Positions 17,499 through 26,299 of a DNA stretch of 64,000 bases are shown here, piece by piece. The translations under genes and the position numbers were made by a program. Location of the stretch: contig JANOQJ010000068.1 of NCBI GenBank assembly GCA_031414805.1, positions 1-64,000 of the forward strand, given 5' to 3'. Below the pieces are notes generated by a model that was given only the letters and a program-made list of their open reading frames with translations, was not told the origin of the DNA and did not search any database. Source of the DNA: JAAFIW01 sp031414805. Its GTDB lineage: Bacteria > Pseudomonadota > Gammaproteobacteria > Burkholderiales > Burkholderiaceae_C. Position 1 is the stretch's first letter. Every line of letters begins with the position of its first letter.

Positions 17499-18916
17499 AC
17501 ACACTGCTGGATGCCTTGCGCCAGATTGTTGGCGCGCCACAGGTGCTGACCCGTGCCGACGCAGACCTCAGCGCCTACGAACAAGACTGGCGCAAACGCA
17601 GCCACGGCCATGCGCTGGCGGTGGTGCGACCTGCATCCGCTCAGCAAGTTGCCGAGGTGGTGAAAGCCTGTGCAGCGGCGGGCACGTCCATCGTGCCGCA
17701 GGGCGGCAACACCGACCTGGTGGTGGGATCGACGCCTGACGGTAGCGGTCAACAGATCGTGTTGAGCCTGTCGCGCCTGAACGCCGTGCGCGCCATCGAC
17801 GCGGCCAACCTGACGATGACGATTCAGGCCGGTTGCGTGCTGCAAACCGTGCAGCAAACCGCGCGAGACGCCGGTTTTTTGTTCCCCCTGAGCCTAGCCG
17901 CCCAAGGCAGTTGCCAGATCGGCGGCAACCTGGCCACCAACGCAGGCGGCACGCAGGTGCTGCGCTACGGCAACGCACGCGACCTGTGCCTGGGGCTGGA
18001 AGTGGTGACCGCGCAAGGCGAGATCTGGCATGGCCTGAGCGGCCTGCGCAAAGACAACACCGGCTACGACCTGCGCGACCTGTTCGTGGGCAGCGAAGGC
18101 ACGCTGGGCATCATCACCGCCGCCACGCTCAAGCTATTCCCCCTGCCCGCCGCCCAGCTCACCGCCTGGGCCGCCGTGCCCTCGCTACAAGCGGCGGTTG
18201 CGCTGCTGGGCCTGGCACAGCAGCACCTGGGAGCTGGGCTCACCGGTTTTGAGGTGATGGGCCAGTTCGCACTCAGCCTGGCCGCGCGCCACTACCCTCA
18301 GCGGCGGGTGCCGCTGTACGAAAGCAGCCCGTACTGCGTGCTGCTGGAAAACTCCGATAACGAATCTGAAGCCCATGCCCGCGAGCGCTTTGAAGCCGTG
18401 CTGGAAACCGCGCTTGACCTGGGTCATGTGACAGACACGGTGGTAGCCGAAAACCTCACCCAAGCACACACGCTGTGGCACATCCGCGAGAGCATTCCGC
18501 TGGCGCAGGCCGAAGAAGGCCTGAACATCAAGCACGATATTTCGCTGCCCGTCTCGGCCATTCCCGCCTTCTGCCAAGCAACCGACGGACTGCTGGCGCA
18601 ACAGATCCCCGGCGTGCGTCTGGTGAACTTTGGGCACCTGGGCGACGGAAACCTGCACTACAACGTGCAAGCCCCACTGGGTGTGGATGGCGCTGCGTTT
18701 TTGCAGCAACACGAAGACGCTGTAAACACGCTGGTGTACGACCAGGTGCAGCTTTTCGGCGGCTCGATTTCAGCCGAACACGGCGTGGGCTCGCTCAAGT
18801 TAGACAGCCTCGTGACCTACAAATCACCGGTGGCGCTGGGCTTGATGCGGGGCATCAAGCAGGCCCTGGATCCGCAGGGGATTTTGAATCCGGGGCGGGT
18901 TGTTGCATTGCTTTAG
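17495..18916 (+). CDS. FAD-linked oxidase, GlcD/D-2-hydroxyacid dehydrogenase type
   Basis: A 473-residue VAO-family flavoprotein. FAD-binding motifs are PQGGNTDLVVGS and GGNLATNAGG. The C-terminal oxidase domain contains HLGDGNLHYNV and ISAEHGVGSLK with the conserved metal and substrate residues. D-2-hydroxyglutarate or a similar D-2-hydroxyacid is a plausible substrate by family, but this is inference. GTG 17495 is used as the start because it overlaps the upstream stop and gives the normal N-terminus (LLDALRQIVG). Confidence 0.87.
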   Translation: MNTLLDALRQIVGAPQVLTRADADLSAYEQDWRKRSHGHALAVVRPASAQQVAEVVKACAAAGTSIVPQGGNTDLVVGSTPDGSGQQIVLSLSRLNAVRAIDAANLTMTIQAGCVLQTVQQTARDAGFLFPLSLAAQGSCQIGGNLATNAGGTQVLRYGNARDLCLGLEVVTAQGEIWHGLSGLRKDNTGYDLRDLFVGSEGTLGIITAATLKLFPLPAAQLTAWAAVPSLQAAVALLGLAQQHLGAGLTGFEVMGQFALSLAARHYPQRRVPLYESSPYCVLLENSDNESEAHARERFEAVLETALDLGHVTDTVVAENLTQAHTLWHIRESIPLAQAEEGLNIKHDISLPVSAIPAFCQATDGLLAQQIPGVRLVNFGHLGDGNLHYNVQAPLGVDGAAFLQQHEDAVNTLVYDQVQLFGGSISAEHGVGSLKLDSLVTYKSPVALGLMRGIKQALDPQGILNPGRVVALL

Positions 18917-18986
18917 TTTGCTATGTTTTATATAGCTGTTTGAGCAGTATTTACCTGGGCTGGCGCACTGTTTGGCATAAATCGAG
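18917..18986 (-). repeat. TGCTTGAGCA element, copy 6 (long form)
   Basis: The copy lies directly after the flavoprotein stop. The core has one change (TGTTTGAGCA). Its tail, which reads ACTGTTTGGCATAAA at the far end, is almost the same as the one that extends rtcA near 24.85 kb. Confidence 0.7.
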
Positions 18987-19005
18987 TCGGTGACAGCGTG
19001 CCTTG

Positions 19006-19041
19006 CCCCATCCCGCCTTTGGGGGAAGGTTGGGATGGGGG
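19006..19041. repeat. CCCCATCCC...GGGATGGGG inverted repeat
   Basis: CCCCATCCC and GGGATGGGG flank a short CTTTGGGGGAAGG centre. It lies between the convergent flavoprotein and NACHT-WD40 genes, where it could also act as a transcription stop. A related copy is near 40.47 kb. Confidence 0.5.
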
Positions 19042-19074
19042 CGGGTGGTTCGCATCCGTCTCCCGCAGCGCGTC

Positions 19075-22000
19075 TCAACCGGTCGGTGCGCTCAGCCCTG
19101 GCGCAAACTCCATCGGCTCCGGCCCCTGGTCGCCCAGGCGGTACAGCCAGGTGTCGGCGGCTTCGTTGTCGCAGTCCAGCAAGTTGCCATCGCAGTCAAA
19201 CAGCGCAGTGGAAGGGCCGTGTAGGCCGTGTACCAAGACGCGGGTGTGGGGTTGAAAGGGCTGGGGGTCGGCTAGCTGAATGATTTGCGCGCCAGCGTTG
19301 TGCCCCAGCGCAATGCTGAGCCCATCGGGGCTGAAGGCAACGCTTTTCACCCAGCTGCCGTGCCCCTCGAATGTGCTCAGGCTATGGCTGGTCTCCAGAC
19401 TCCACAGGCGGCCGGTGTTGTCACCACTGCCGGTGAGCACACTGCGGCCATCAGGGCTGTAGGCGACGCTGGTCACCGAGCTGCCATGTCCCTCGAATGT
19501 GCGCAGGCTCTGGCTGGTCTCCAGGCTCCACAGGCGGGCGGTAGTGTCAACGCTGCCGGTGAGCACACTGCGGCCATCGGGGCTAAAGGCGACGCTGGTC
19601 ACCGAGCCGCTATGCCCTTGGAATGTGTGCAGGCTCTGGCCGGTCTCCAGGCTCCACAGGCGGGCGGTGTTGTCATCACTGCCCGTCAGCACGCTGCGGC
19701 CATCGGGGCTGAAGGCGATGCTGGTCACCGAGCTGCCATGCCCCTCGAATGTGCGCAGGCTCTGGCCGGTCTCCAGGCCCCACAGGCGGACGGTTTTGTC
19801 ATCACTGCCGGTGAGCACACTGCGGCCATCGGGGCTGAAGGCGACGCTGGTCACCCAGTCGCCATGCCCCTCGAATGTGCGCAGGCTCTGGCCGGTCTCC
19901 AGACTCCACAGGCGGGTGGTTTTGTCATAGCTGCCGGTCAGCACACTGCGGCCATCGGGGCTGAAGGCGACGCTGCTCACCGAGCCGCCATGTCCCTCGA
20001 ATGTGCGCAGGCTCTGGCCGGTCTCCAGGCTCCATAGGCAGGCAGTGTTGTCCTGGCTGCCAGTGAGCACGCTGCGGCCATCGGGCCTGAAGGCAACGCT
20101 GGCTACCCAGTCGCCATGTCCCTCGAATATGCGCATGCTCCGGCCGGTCTCCAGGCTCCACAAACGGGCGGTGTCGTCATAGCTGCCAGTCAGCACATTG
20201 CGGCTATCGGGGCTAAAGGCGACGCTGGTCACCCAGTCGCCATGTCCTTCGAATGTACGCAGGCTCTGGCTGGTCTCCAGGCTCCACAGGCGGGCGGTGT
20301 CGTCATAGCTGCCGGTCAGCACATTGCGGTTATCGGGGCTAAAGGCGACGCTGCTTACCGAGCCGCCATGTCCCTCGAATGTGCGCAGGCTCTGGCCGGT
20401 CTCCAGGCTCCACAGGCGGGCGGTGTCGTCATAGCTGCCGGTCAGCACGCTGCGACCATCGGGACTGAAGGCGACGCATCTCACCCAGTTGTCATGCCCC
20501 TCGAATGTGTGCAGGCTCTGGCCGGTCTCCAGGCTCCACAGGCGGGCGGTTTTGTCATTGCTGCCGGTCAGCACACTGCGGCCATCGGGGCTGAATGCGA
20601 CGCTGCTCACCGTGCCGCCATGTCGCTCGAATGTACGCAGGCTCTGGCCGGTTTCCAGCTTCCACAAGCGGGCGATGCCGTTATAGCTGCCGGTCAGCCC
20701 GCTGCGGCCATCCGGGCTGAAGGCGACGCTGCTCACCCTGCGGAGATGTAATGTGCGCAGTCTCTGGCCGGTCTCCAGACCCCACAGGCGGGCGGTTTTG
20801 TCAACGCTGCCGGTGAGCACGCTGCGGCCATCGGGGCTGAAGGCGACGCTGGTCACCGAGTCGTAATGTCCCTGGAATACGCGCAGGTTCTGGCCGGTCT
20901 CCAGGCTCCACAGGCGGGCGGTGTTGTCATGGCTGCCGGTGAGCACACTGCGGCCATCGGGGCTGAAGGCGACTGCGGCAATGCTTGCCAACGGCACCGC
21001 AGCATTCCACGGCCCTTGCAACGCCATGCGGCCCGCCTTATGCGCAGGCCAGCGCCGCCACACATCCCCGCTGCGCACCAGCAGGCCCTGGCGGTCGGCA
21101 CCGCGCCACTGCACCTGGTCTGTGTTGCAGTCACGCAGCAGGGCTTGGGCCCAGTTGGTTTGCCCGTCACACAGCAGCACGCCGAACTGGCAGCCGTGGG
21201 CGCGCAGCGCCAAAAAGTTGGTACCCCGGCAGTCCAGCGGCGGCAGGCCGCGCCAGGCCAGGCCCTGCCACTGCTGGCCTACGCATTGCAGGCCGCGCAA
21301 GTTGATGGGGTTGAGAGGCTCCCAGGCCAACTGGCGGGCTACTTGCCGGACAGTTTCGCCAGCATCACCCGGCGCATGCAGCTTGAGCGCCACGGCCATG
21401 GCCCACAGGCTGGCATGCAGCGCGGGTGCGGCTTGGTAGGGCAGGTCCAGCAAGCTGCCGTCTTGCAGCACGCGCGCATCGCCACCTTCTTGCAACCACT
21501 GCCACAGGGGCAGCGCAAGCTGGGCTTGGCTCCAGGCGCTGCGCTGCGCCCCCTGGACCGGTGCCACGCTGCCCACTTGCGCCCACAGCTCCTGCAAAAA
21601 GTTCATGCTTTCCCGGTTCAACTCACGCTCAGGCAGCAGAGGCCGCAACGCAGCAGGGCTGAGCTGCCCGGCGCAGCAGGCCTGCAAGGCATCGATCAAA
21701 AAGCGGGCTAAAAAATACTCGGCAAACGAGCGGTGGGCAAAGCTGAAGTCTTCGCTGCCGGTGCGCACGATGAAGGTGGCGGTGCGCAGGTCGTCTTGCA
21801 GGGCTTGGGCTTGCTCGGCGCTGTATTGGCCGGGGAAGAGCGTAGCCAGGGTGTGCATGACCCAGGCATCGAGCTGCTGGGCGCTCCAGCTCTCGGCCTC
21901 GGCGTTCCACAGGGCAGCGGCCAATGCGCCCATGAGCAGGGGCTTGTGAAAGGCGGTGATGCGGTGCTTGCCATCGTCGCGCGCAATCCATTCGGCCACG

Positions 22001-23496
22001 GTGATGGTGTACAGCTGGGCGGCGGTGACGGGCTGGCCCTGTGCCACTTGGCGCAGCAGACTGCCCACCTGCTCGCACATCATGGCCAGCAGCACCGGGC
22101 GGCTGGCCAGCTCTTGCAGGTTGTAGGTGGTGTCAATGATCTGCGCCAGCTCTTGGGCCTGGTGCTGCGGCAGACGCTTGGCCAGGTAGCTGCGCACGTT
22201 GTCGGCGCTCCAGGGCAGCAGGGTGAGGCACAGGTAGTCATCGCCCTTGGCAATGCCTCGCTTGCGCGTGTCAAAAAATGCATGCTGCTGCTCCACGTCG
22301 CGAAAGTAGTGGGTGCGGCAGCTGATGATGATGCGGGCCTGGCTGGGCTGGGGTGCCTGCTTGCGCTGGCGGGCATCGGGCTCCAGTATCTTCAGCAGCT
22401 GGCCAAAGAGGTTGTGCAGCACCTGGCGGTCGTTGCCCAGCAGCTCGTCCAGCCCGTCGTACACCATCACCAGCTCACCCGCGCGGGCTTGGGCCATCAG
22501 GGCATCGACCTCGGCGCTGGTGGCGTTCTGGCCTAGTTGTTTGGTGAGCATCAGGCCCAGCAGGTCGTGCAATGACAGGCGGGCCAGCTCGCTGATGCCG
22601 GCCAGCTGGGCCAAGTCCACATACAGCGCACGGGGCGGGGCTTTGCCAGCCTGGCTGCTCAGCGCCCAGGCGGGGTGGGGCACTTCGGCGTTGAGCACCC
22701 GGCTGTATTGCACGGCGTGGCTGGTTTTGCCGGTGCCGTAGTCGCCCAGCAGCACCAGCAGCCGGGGGGCTGCCTTCGCCCCAGCGCCTTGCGTCCACGC
22801 CAGCATGGCTTGCAGGCAGTTGACGGTCTGGCCGGCGCTGGTTTGGCGCATGTCGTGGGCGGATGCGTCAGCGTCTTGCCACTCCTGGGCGGCCACGGCA
22901 CGGCGCAGGCCGTGGTGGGCGCGGCCCTCTGGGTAGCGCGCCAACTGCATGTCGTAACGGGCTTTGCGCAGTGCGACGGGCTCGTCTTCGGGTGGCAGTG
23001 GCAGCCCAAGGCTGCGAATGCTCGGGATGGGCTGGCTTGATTGAGCGGCGCGGGGCTGCTGCGCAGCTTCTTGCAGCTCTTGGCCGGTGGTTTGCCGGGC
23101 CAGCATGTCTTCAAATTGGTCGGGCTGGTAGCGGTTGTTGTCGGGTGTGGCGGCAGCGGGGTCTAAGCCTGGCTCGGCAACAAACCAGAGCTGAGCCGGC
23201 TGAGGCATGTTTTTGCTGGCGCGTGACAGGTGCAAACGCAGCGGTGTGCGGCCTTGCTCGGTCTGATAAGGGCGGTTGATGTACTGCGTCATCAACATGC
23301 GCCGCGCCTGAGTAGGCTCCAGGCCGGGAAGCAGGGTTTCCAGCACAGCTTCCTGGCTTGCAAAGCCGGCTCCGTCCAGCAGATCAAGCACGGCACCATA
23401 GGCCATGCCCACCACGCTGCGCCGCCATTTTTCGGGCAACTGAGCATAAGCGGCGCGAGCTTGCCGGGCTGGGCTTGGGGTGCTGGAAGGGAGCAT
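19075..23496 (-). CDS. NACHT NTPase with C-terminal WD40 propeller repeats (STAND protein)
   Basis: A 1,473-residue STAND ATPase. Residues 1-240 form an N-terminal region I cannot assign. The NACHT domain has a P-loop GDYGTGKT (251-258), Walker B VMVYDGLDELLG (343-354) and a sensor segment RIIISCRTHYFRD (388-400). A helical region follows to about 830. Thirteen WD40 repeats of 42 residues plus a degenerate fourteenth fill about 838-1400. The repeats are nearly identical (VAFSPDGRSVLTGS) and differ mainly at a few fixed sites, as in fungal HET-E-like NACHT-WD40 proteins. AGAGG precedes ATG 23496. It is divergent from an AAA ATPase. A sensor role in defence or programmed cell death is plausible but inferred. 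Confidence 0.85.
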   Translation of the reverse strand: MLPSSTPSPARQARAAYAQLPEKWRRSVVGMAYGAVLDLLDGAGFASQEAVLETLLPGLEPTQARRMLMTQYINRPYQTEQGRTPLRLHLSRASKNMPQPAQLWFVAEPGLDPAAATPDNNRYQPDQFEDMLARQTTGQELQEAAQQPRAAQSSQPIPSIRSLGLPLPPEDEPVALRKARYDMQLARYPEGRAHHGLRRAVAAQEWQDADASAHDMRQTSAGQTVNCLQAMLAWTQGAGAKAAPRLLVLLGDYGTGKTSHAVQYSRVLNAEVPHPAWALSSQAGKAPPRALYVDLAQLAGISELARLSLHDLLGLMLTKQLGQNATSAEVDALMAQARAGELVMVYDGLDELLGNDRQVLHNLFGQLLKILEPDARQRKQAPQPSQARIIISCRTHYFRDVEQQHAFFDTRKRGIAKGDDYLCLTLLPWSADNVRSYLAKRLPQHQAQELAQIIDTTYNLQELASRPVLLAMMCEQVGSLLRQVAQGQPVTAAQLYTITVAEWIARDDGKHRITAFHKPLLMGALAAALWNAEAESWSAQQLDAWVMHTLATLFPGQYSAEQAQALQDDLRTATFIVRTGSEDFSFAHRSFAEYFLARFLIDALQACCAGQLSPAALRPLLPERELNRESMNFLQELWAQVGSVAPVQGAQRSAWSQAQLALPLWQWLQEGGDARVLQDGSLLDLPYQAAPALHASLWAMAVALKLHAPGDAGETVRQVARQLAWEPLNPINLRGLQCVGQQWQGLAWRGLPPLDCRGTNFLALRAHGCQFGVLLCDGQTNWAQALLRDCNTDQVQWRGADRQGLLVRSGDVWRRWPAHKAGRMALQGPWNAAVPLASIAAVAFSPDGRSVLTGSHDNTARLWSLETGQNLRVFQGHYDSVTSVAFSPDGRSVLTGSVDKTARLWGLETGQRLRTLHLRRVSSVAFSPDGRSGLTGSYNGIARLWKLETGQSLRTFERHGGTVSSVAFSPDGRSVLTGSNDKTARLWSLETGQSLHTFEGHDNWVRCVAFSPDGRSVLTGSYDDTARLWSLETGQSLRTFEGHGGSVSSVAFSPDNRNVLTGSYDDTARLWSLETSQSLRTFEGHGDWVTSVAFSPDSRNVLTGSYDDTARLWSLETGRSMRIFEGHGDWVASVAFRPDGRSVLTGSQDNTACLWSLETGQSLRTFEGHGGSVSSVAFSPDGRSVLTGSYDKTTRLWSLETGQSLRTFEGHGDWVTSVAFSPDGRSVLTGSDDKTVRLWGLETGQSLRTFEGHGSSVTSIAFSPDGRSVLTGSDDNTARLWSLETGQSLHTFQGHSGSVTSVAFSPDGRSVLTGSVDTTARLWSLETSQSLRTFEGHGSSVTSVAYSPDGRSVLTGSGDNTGRLWSLETSHSLSTFEGHGSWVKSVAFSPDGLSIALGHNAGAQIIQLADPQPFQPHTRVLVHGLHGPSTALFDCDGNLLDCDNEAADTWLYRLGDQGPEPMEFAPGLSAPTG
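19297..20987 (-). repeat. Tandem 126-bp coding repeats (WD40)
   Basis: At least 13 head-to-tail units of 126 bp encode the WD40 blades. Neighbouring units are so alike at DNA level that recent duplication or gene conversion is likely. Variable codons cluster at the residue after LTGS and in the segment after FEGH. Confidence 0.9.
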
Positions 23497-23521
23497 ATCA
23501 ACCTCTAAATTGCTAATATTT

Positions 23522-23533
23522 GCTAAATTTAGC
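23522..23533. promoter_or_regulatory. Palindrome in the divergent NACHT/AAA promoter region
   Basis: GCTAAATTTAGC is a perfect 12-bp palindrome in the 156-bp AT-rich gap between the two divergent starts. It could bind a regulator of both genes; no family is recognised. Confidence 0.35.
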
Positions 23534-23652
23534 AGCTATCGCCTTGTAATTCAAGCCAACCTGGTTAGAATTCGGGCGAAAACCGCCAAATCGACTGATT
23601 TTTATCCCGTTTTATTGCCAATACCCCATTCTTTCAATAATTGGAGATAAAC

Positions 23653-24810
23653 ATGACTGTTCATTTCAAGCGCTCCGATCTGGCCAAACGAATGGTTGAT
23701 GAACTGTGTGGCAAGACAGGCTTCTCTGATGCGCCCAACGGCCTGTTTCTGGCGGCAGCCCGCCGAACCGGCAAGTCAGATTTTTTGCAGCAGGACTTGA
23801 TGCCCGCTCTTAATGAAGCGGGCGTTTTTGTGAGCTATCTCGATTTGTGGGCAAAAAGCGATATGGCCCCGACCGAGTTGCTTGCAGCCAAACTGGCTTT
23901 GGATGTGCAAGAAACCCAGGGTTGGGTAGCGCAAGTGGGAGCAAAAACTGGGCTGAAGACTTTCGGCATTCCGGGCACCGGCGTCACGTTTGATTTCAGC
24001 AAAGTAGGCAAAACCGGTGGTGTGACCTTGCACGAGACGCTGGCCATGCTGCGCAAGCAAACCGGCAAACGCATCGCCCTCATCATTGACGAAGCCCAGC
24101 ACGCCTTGACCAGCGCCGAAGGCGAGACCTTCATGCGGGCGCTGAAATCAGCGCGCGAACAGATGAAAGAAAAAGACGGCTCGGGCTTGCTGCTGGTGAT
24201 GTCGGGCTCCCACCGAGACAAGCTTGCACGTCTGGTCAACACAGCGGCAGCGCCTTTTTGGGGCTCAGAAGTACAGGCACTGCCCACCCTGGGCGCGGCC
24301 TACGCCCTGCATGTGGCGCGCGAGCTGGAGCGGGCTCAGCCCGAGTTGCAAGGCATTGACCATGACAAGCTGGTTGACGCCTTCCAGCGCGTGGGCGAGC
24401 GCCCGCAGTTTTTGCGAATGGCCTGCGCGCAGGCACTCAAACAAGCCGGCAGCGCCAGTGCGTTTGACGTCGCCTTGCGTACCCATGTGCAGGACCAGCG
24501 GGCCCGCGACCGGGCGGCCATGAGCGAGAGCTTTCTACAGTTGCCACCTTTGCAGCAAGCGGTGCTGGAGCGGCTGCTGGCGCAAGGCAAGAAGTACAAC
24601 GCTTTTAGCGCCGACAGCCTGAAGTTCTATGCGGAGAAAACCGGCGAGCCCGTCACCACGTCCCAAGTGCAAAACGCATTGAGCGACTTGCGAGAGCGAG
24701 ACGACCGGCTGGTGTGGAAGTCATCGCGCGGTGACTACGCTTTGTATGACGAGAACGTGGCCGAGTGGTATGCCTATTTGCAGAATGCAAAACAGTGGCC
24801 ACTCACTTAA
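23653..24810 (+). CDS. AAA-family ATPase with C-terminal winged helix
   Basis: A 385-residue P-loop ATPase. Walker A is AARRTGKS (about 35-42, the RRTGK variant common in ORC/Cdc6-like and AAA_22/AAA_16-type proteins), Walker B is IALIIDEAQHAL (about 139-150), and a sensor-1 region is LLLVMSGSHRDKL. The last 90 residues (LPPLQQAVLERLLAQGKKY to GDYALYDENVAEWY) look like a winged-helix domain. GGAG lies before ATG 23653. It is divergent from the NACHT-WD40 gene and convergent with rtcA, whose coding end it overlaps by 8 bp. A regulatory or defence function is possible; the substrate is unknown. Confidence 0.8.
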   Translation: MTVHFKRSDLAKRMVDELCGKTGFSDAPNGLFLAAARRTGKSDFLQQDLMPALNEAGVFVSYLDLWAKSDMAPTELLAAKLALDVQETQGWVAQVGAKTGLKTFGIPGTGVTFDFSKVGKTGGVTLHETLAMLRKQTGKRIALIIDEAQHALTSAEGETFMRALKSAREQMKEKDGSGLLLVMSGSHRDKLARLVNTAAAPFWGSEVQALPTLGAAYALHVARELERAQPELQGIDHDKLVDAFQRVGERPQFLRMACAQALKQAGSASAFDVALRTHVQDQRARDRAAMSESFLQLPPLQQAVLERLLAQGKKYNAFSADSLKFYAEKTGEPVTTSQVQNALSDLRERDDRLVWKSSRGDYALYDENVAEWYAYLQNAKQWPLT

Positions 24811-25927
24811 AGATAGCTGCTTGAGCAGCATTTACCTGGGCTGGAGCACTGTTTGGCATGAAAACGGTTGCCGTTCTGTCAACCATCACCACCAGCCCAT
24901 CACCCGGCTCCCGCAGCACAAATCGCACCGGCAAAAACTGCTCAATCACCCGCGCATTGGTGCGGCTGTGCTCGGTCAGCTCAGTCGCCCAAAACTGGCC
25001 GCCTGGCCCCTTCAAAGCGGCCAGGGCCAGCGGAATCATCAGTTGATCGGCCAGGTGCAAACCCACCGGCGCTTGCGAGGCCTGGTAGGCGCGCACCTCT
25101 TGCAACACATTGCGCGCCACCTGTTCAGCGCTCACGCCTTTTTCGCCGAAGCTGGTGAACACCTCGGTGATGTGCTCGTACTGCAGCACCACCATCAACA
25201 CATTGCCTGGCCCTTCGTTGGCGCGCAAGGCCCGGTCATGCAGTTGCTCGTCGCCCCAACCCAGCGCGTTCTTCAAAATTGCCAGCTCGCGCTGTGCGAC
25301 CCCCCTGGGCAAGCCCGCGTGCAAGCATTGCGCGTGCGCACTGACCAGGGCGCCGCGCTGCATCAGGCTGAACGGTGCGATGCCCCCGGCGGGCGGCATC
25401 AAGCGCACGGCCACCTCGCCACCCCCGGCCGGGTAAAAGCCGTGGCGGCGCAGTTCCAGCTCGAACCACGCATCGCTGTGACCCGACCACGACTGAAACA
25501 CCTGCTGCAGATACGAGGCAGACGGTGCCATGGGGTTGTGCGTGCCGCCGCGCAGCACGAGCGCTGAAGGTGCTTTGGCCAGCAACAGCGGCCACAGCAC
25601 GGTTTGCAGCACCAGCATGCAGCTGCCCGCGCTGCCCACGGCAAATTCGTAGTCGCCAGCGTGAATAGGCCCCGGCGTGAAACACAGCGTGGTTTCACCC
25701 ACTTGCATGGGCTGGCCCGCGTCGTTGCACGCCTGGGTTTGCGCTGCGCCACCCACGGCCACGGCCGCCTGCACGCAGGCCAGGTGCTGACGCATGAGGC
25801 CAGGTTTGGGGCGTTTGGCGCGGATGTTGTGGATGCGAAAGGGCTGGCCCGTGATGAGGCTCAGGGCCAGCGCCGTGCGCAATATCTGCCCGCCGCCTTC
25901 GCCTTGGGAGCCGTCTAGTTCGATCAT
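24803..25927 (-). CDS. rtcA: RNA 3'-terminal phosphate cyclase
   Basis: A 374-residue RtcA, which adenylates RNA 3'-phosphates and converts them to 2',3'-cyclic phosphates. Family motifs are IELDGSQGEGGGQILRTALA at the N-terminus, RAKRPKPGLMRQHL, LRRHGFYPAGGGEVAV and ADQLMIPLAL. The usual C-terminus ends near FVLREPGDGLVVMVD. The last 24 or so residues (RTATVFMPNSAPAQVNAAQA and a few more) are encoded by a long-form TGCTTGAGCA repeat and look like an added tail. ATG 25927 overlaps the stop of the zinc-ribbon gene (ATGA), so this is the last gene of the repair operon and is translationally coupled. Confidence 0.93.
   Translation of the reverse strand: MIELDGSQGEGGGQILRTALALSLITGQPFRIHNIRAKRPKPGLMRQHLACVQAAVAVGGAAQTQACNDAGQPMQVGETTLCFTPGPIHAGDYEFAVGSAGSCMLVLQTVLWPLLLAKAPSALVLRGGTHNPMAPSASYLQQVFQSWSGHSDAWFELELRRHGFYPAGGGEVAVRLMPPAGGIAPFSLMQRGALVSAHAQCLHAGLPRGVAQRELAILKNALGWGDEQLHDRALRANEGPGNVLMVVLQYEHITEVFTSFGEKGVSAEQVARNVLQEVRAYQASQAPVGLHLADQLMIPLALAALKGPGGQFWATELTEHSRTNARVIEQFLPVRFVLREPGDGLVVMVDRTATVFMPNSAPAQVNAAQAAIFK
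24812..24867 (-). repeat. TGCTTGAGCA element, copy 7 (encodes the rtcA tail)
   Basis: AGATAGCTGCTTGAGCAGCA is followed by TTTACCTGGGCTGGAGCACT and GTTTGGCAT. On the minus strand it reads in frame as the RtcA C-terminus including AQAAI, a peptide signature also produced by other copies. Confidence 0.8.
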
Positions 25928-26295
25928 TTTTCTTCTCTCAATTTCTTGGCAGCGAGTTTGTGCTGCATACCTTCCAGGCTCACGCGCCTGGCCTCGTCAA
26001 CCCGCGCGCGCTCAGTCTTACGGCAGCGTCTGCAACGCACGGCCTGGCTGTCAATCGGGCCTTTTGCAATCTCGTACCACCACTTTTGCTGAGTGGCAGT
26101 CCACACTTCATCCGAACCGCAATCACAGCAAACAAACGCGCGGTCTCGGTAGAACTCAGGCACGCTCCAGGAGTTATTGGTTGCGAGTTTTGTCGCATCG
26201 ACCCGCACACCTCGGTTACCACCGTTAACCAGTTTGTTAACACGCGCCAAACGCTTGGCTTTGATCTCTTCTTTGGGTTGCTTTTTGCTTTTCAC
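25924..26295 (-). CDS. Zinc-ribbon protein in the RNA-repair operon
   Basis: A 123-residue basic protein. A Lys/Arg-rich N-terminus is followed by a zinc ribbon with CDC(G) at about 58-60 (CCDCGSDEVW) and CRRCRK at about 89-94, giving two CxxC knuckles separated by roughly 28 residues, and a charged C-terminal helix. It resembles the probable zinc-ribbon (zf-trcl) family; function is unknown. GTG 26295 starts 5 bp after the rtcB stop, and its TGA overlaps the rtcA start, so all three genes should be made together. RNA or ribonucleoprotein binding is an inference from the context. Confidence 0.75.
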   Translation of the reverse strand: MKSKKQPKEEIKAKRLARVNKLVNGGNRGVRVDATKLATNNSWSVPEFYRDRAFVCCDCGSDEVWTATQQKWWYEIAKGPIDSQAVRCRRCRKTERARVDEARRVSLEGMQHKLAAKKLREEK

Positions 26296-26299
26296 CGGC

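Noticed and set aside
19285..20751. Several long plus-strand frames with internal repeats opposite the WD40 region
   Set aside because: They are mirror frames of the tandem WD40 units; the minus-strand frame has the domain motifs and the ribosome-binding site.
19297..20987. A CRISPR-like array
   Set aside because: The units are 126-bp coding repeats without unique spacers.
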